DNA of 64,000 nucleotides from Ostrinia nubilalis (lineage: Eukaryota > Arthropoda > Insecta > Lepidoptera > Crambidae), in the NCBI RefSeq assembly GCF_963855985.1, contig NC_087119.1:6984001-7048000 (forward strand), read 5' to 3'. Each line of letters begins with the position of its first letter. Positions within the stretch are counted from its first letter, which is position 1. The notes beneath the pieces were generated by a model. It did no database searches and was not told where the DNA came from. It worked only from the letters and a program-made list of their open reading frames with translations. Below are positions 61,858 through 64,000 of this stretch, piece after piece. The translations under genes were made by a program, and so were the position numbers.

Positions 61858-64000
61858 GTAAGTAATTCTGTGCACAAATATTTTTTTACGCGGCCCCCGT
61901 CCGTCTTAAACCACAGTTTAAACTTTGCAAACTTTCGAACGAACTAGCGCGAAAGTTTAACTCTCACTTTCGACTACGCGTACGTTATCGTACTATGCAA
62001 GATTTATGAGTGAAAACGATTTTATTGAATGAAAACCGTTTAATTACATTTTTAGTTTAATCACGGAGTCATCAAAGATTCATTAAATTCTTAAAATAGG
62101 CCTACGTTATGATATTGAAAGTTGATTTGACCCTCGCGAGTAAGTGGTTATTTGCATCTAAATTGACGGAAATCGACTACGCTAAGTAATTATGTTTGGT
62201 TTTGTGTCTTTGAAGACGTGTGTTTAATTTACTTTTGGGAAGGTTGTGTTAATTCAAGGACGAGTGGTGTGGGGAAGGAATGGTGAATGTTATTATGTAA
62301 TTTTAAGGCTACATCCTTTCTGAGACGGTAACGTTTCTTATTCTTATTATTTTAGTTGTAATTAAAAAAGCCAAGGGCTGATTCTAATCTCATGCGGTAT
62401 TTGTCCGCATTTCGTAGCAGAGCGTGCTTCTTTAACCTCGTAGATGTTTCGATCGCTCGTAGCTTCGTAGTCCTTACTACGCCCGTAGTCCGTAGTCTAT
62501 AGCCGTAGCATATTTATTTTTGACAGAGATTTTGTGGTTACGGTGGTTTATTTTGTAATTATTCAATTTTAAGAATGCTAACTATTTGTAAAAGGTAGAG
62601 GTTATATTTTAACACTTAATGAATTAATATTTCAATCATTATACTTTGGGTTTTGTCATAACAAAATGGGTTCTATTTAAACTGTACAAGTCACAGTCTT
62701 CCTCTCCGTGTTTTACCTTAAATAACATAATAACGTGTTGCATGACACAAAGGTATTTGCGCAACAGATAAGTAGTAGAAGGCTTTGTACGGCCGAAGTC
62801 AGAACGAAAATATAATTTGACGTAAACCAGTAAAAGAAGCGAGTAATTAATTTTAAGCAAACACAATTTATAATGAGATGGGGCCGTGTTTTAATATTCA
62901 ATGACAAATATGTTTAGGGTGCCCTTGTACTTTTAATAAGGGTATGAAAAGATTTCTTGTTATTTACTTAAATGAAGGGAAAGGTTATGAATATTTTTAT
63001 GGTTTTTGAACCTCTTCGAACTTTCGAACTCTTGCAATGTTGCAGTTCAACGCAACTTAGTAAGAAAATTATAACCTGCTTTAAGTTTCATAAAAATTAA
63101 AGAGGTTATCACGTCGCAGTTAAAGCTTTTATTAATCCAGTAACCTGAGAAATCACAAGTTACTTTAGAGTAACTTATATTACTTAAAGGAAATCCAAGA
63201 TTATTTATCACATAATTTGAAGTAATACTGCCTGCAGTAAATGTTTCTTCCTTTCTTTCTAATACAATACGGAGATGTTAAATACGCATAGGTAAAACGT
63301 ATTGACAAAACAATAAATATGTATATTGACCGTATGACACGGCTAATATAATTTTCACTTAAATTTAATCATCCAAATTGCGATAGTCTTTAGTCTATCA
63401 CGCGCTCACACTCAAATTACACGTGGAATCACTCGTACATTCACGCACGTGCACGTAAATGTACAGAATATTATGCCGGCACACGTAAAATGAACGCACT
63501 AAAAGTTATAGGTTCTCATAAAAGGAGCTTTTTCTTTGTAATTGATAATAACGCGTCCTTCAATTTCATGTGAGTGAGCTTCGGCTGAATTGTATACGAT
63601 ATCGTAATATCATTTCATTCATAATTTTATTGATGCTTTTAAGATAATATTGTGGTGTTTGCAGTCGATCTTTGTACGATTTCAAGGACACTTCAAATTA
63701 GTATTGGTTTATTAACTCTAGAGTAAATAAAAATGATAGAAATCTCATAAACATTTATGACTATGACCATGACTATATTAATTACAGTGATACCTACGGT
63801 TAATTATATGACCAGAACTGTTAATTCTGAAGTATAGTTTTTAGAAAATTTCATTATGTGACAAAAATCCAAAAAATATCAAATAAATAAAAAATGAACA
63901 TTATTTTACTTGACCGAAATTTAAGTAAAAATGAACGAAGACAGGAAAAGTCATACCAAAGGCCTTGGGTATATCATCGCTTTTCAGTAAGCCCTTACAA
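61858..64000. other. Proposed first intron; no exon recognised
   Basis: AT-rich sequence begins right after the GTAAGT donor. No acceptor-flanked open exon is convincing. A CGTAG-rich patch is at 62400-62510 (GCTCGTAGCTTCGTAGTCC), like that at 52455. Confidence 0.4.

Noticed and set aside
61618..61947. A 109-codon plus frame and a minus frame over the GC-rich block
   Set aside because: They cross the proposed start site and splice donor. The block is better explained as promoter plus untranslated exon.
1..64000. CRISPR arrays, operons, rRNA genes or organelle inserts
   Set aside because: No regularly spaced direct repeats with unique spacers, no rRNA-like sequence and no prokaryotic gene layout were seen.

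Overview
The window looks like intergenic and intronic DNA from a moth or butterfly (Lepidoptera). The background is AT-rich, with frequent GTAGGTA/TACCTAC words. The repeats are types common in Lepidoptera: short Helitrons ending in CTAG, RTE-type LINE 3' ends, tRNA-headed SINEs, and many short inverted-repeat elements. There are no bacterial features such as operons or ribosome binding sites. This assignment comes from repeat recognition; no database was searched.

Host genes are sparse. At 4729-6093 lie the last two exons of an unrecognised plus-strand gene, with one GT-AG intron, a stop codon and an AATAAA signal. Near the right edge a GC-rich block (61.4-61.86 kb) carries an initiator TCAGT, a downstream promoter element at exactly +28 and a GTAAGT splice donor. 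I read it as the promoter and non-coding first exon of a plus-strand gene that continues past the window. Most of what lies between is mobile DNA.

The main object is at 36.8-43.4 kb. A 5.2-kb DIRS-type retrotransposon (minus strand, 37648-42862) sits inside one arm of a long inverted-repeat (foldback) transposon. A second, uninterrupted copy of that foldback lies at 22165-23552. The DIRS element appears structurally complete. It has inverted terminal repeats and an internal complementary region joining the complements of both outer ends. It has open frames for Gag, for reverse transcriptase/RNase H with a methyltransferase-like tail, and for a tyrosine recombinase with R, HxxR, W and Y residues. 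Its gag appears split by a 363-bp GT-AG intron.

Other regions in order: 2.2-3.9 kb, a TIR element packed with CGGTAATAGAAAC-type subterminal repeats; 13-15.3 kb, a cluster of Helitrons and MITEs; 45.0-48.9 kb, a 3.9-kb TIR element that landed in a LINE tail and itself holds a GC-rich TIR element, a MITE and an RTE LINE with an inverted 5' half; 54.17-56.28 kb, a 5'-truncated LINE (R1-like) with an unbroken 600-codon reverse transcriptase frame and a 13-bp target duplication. Six copies of one 148-bp MITE are scattered across the window. No rRNA, functional tRNA or CRISPR array was seen.
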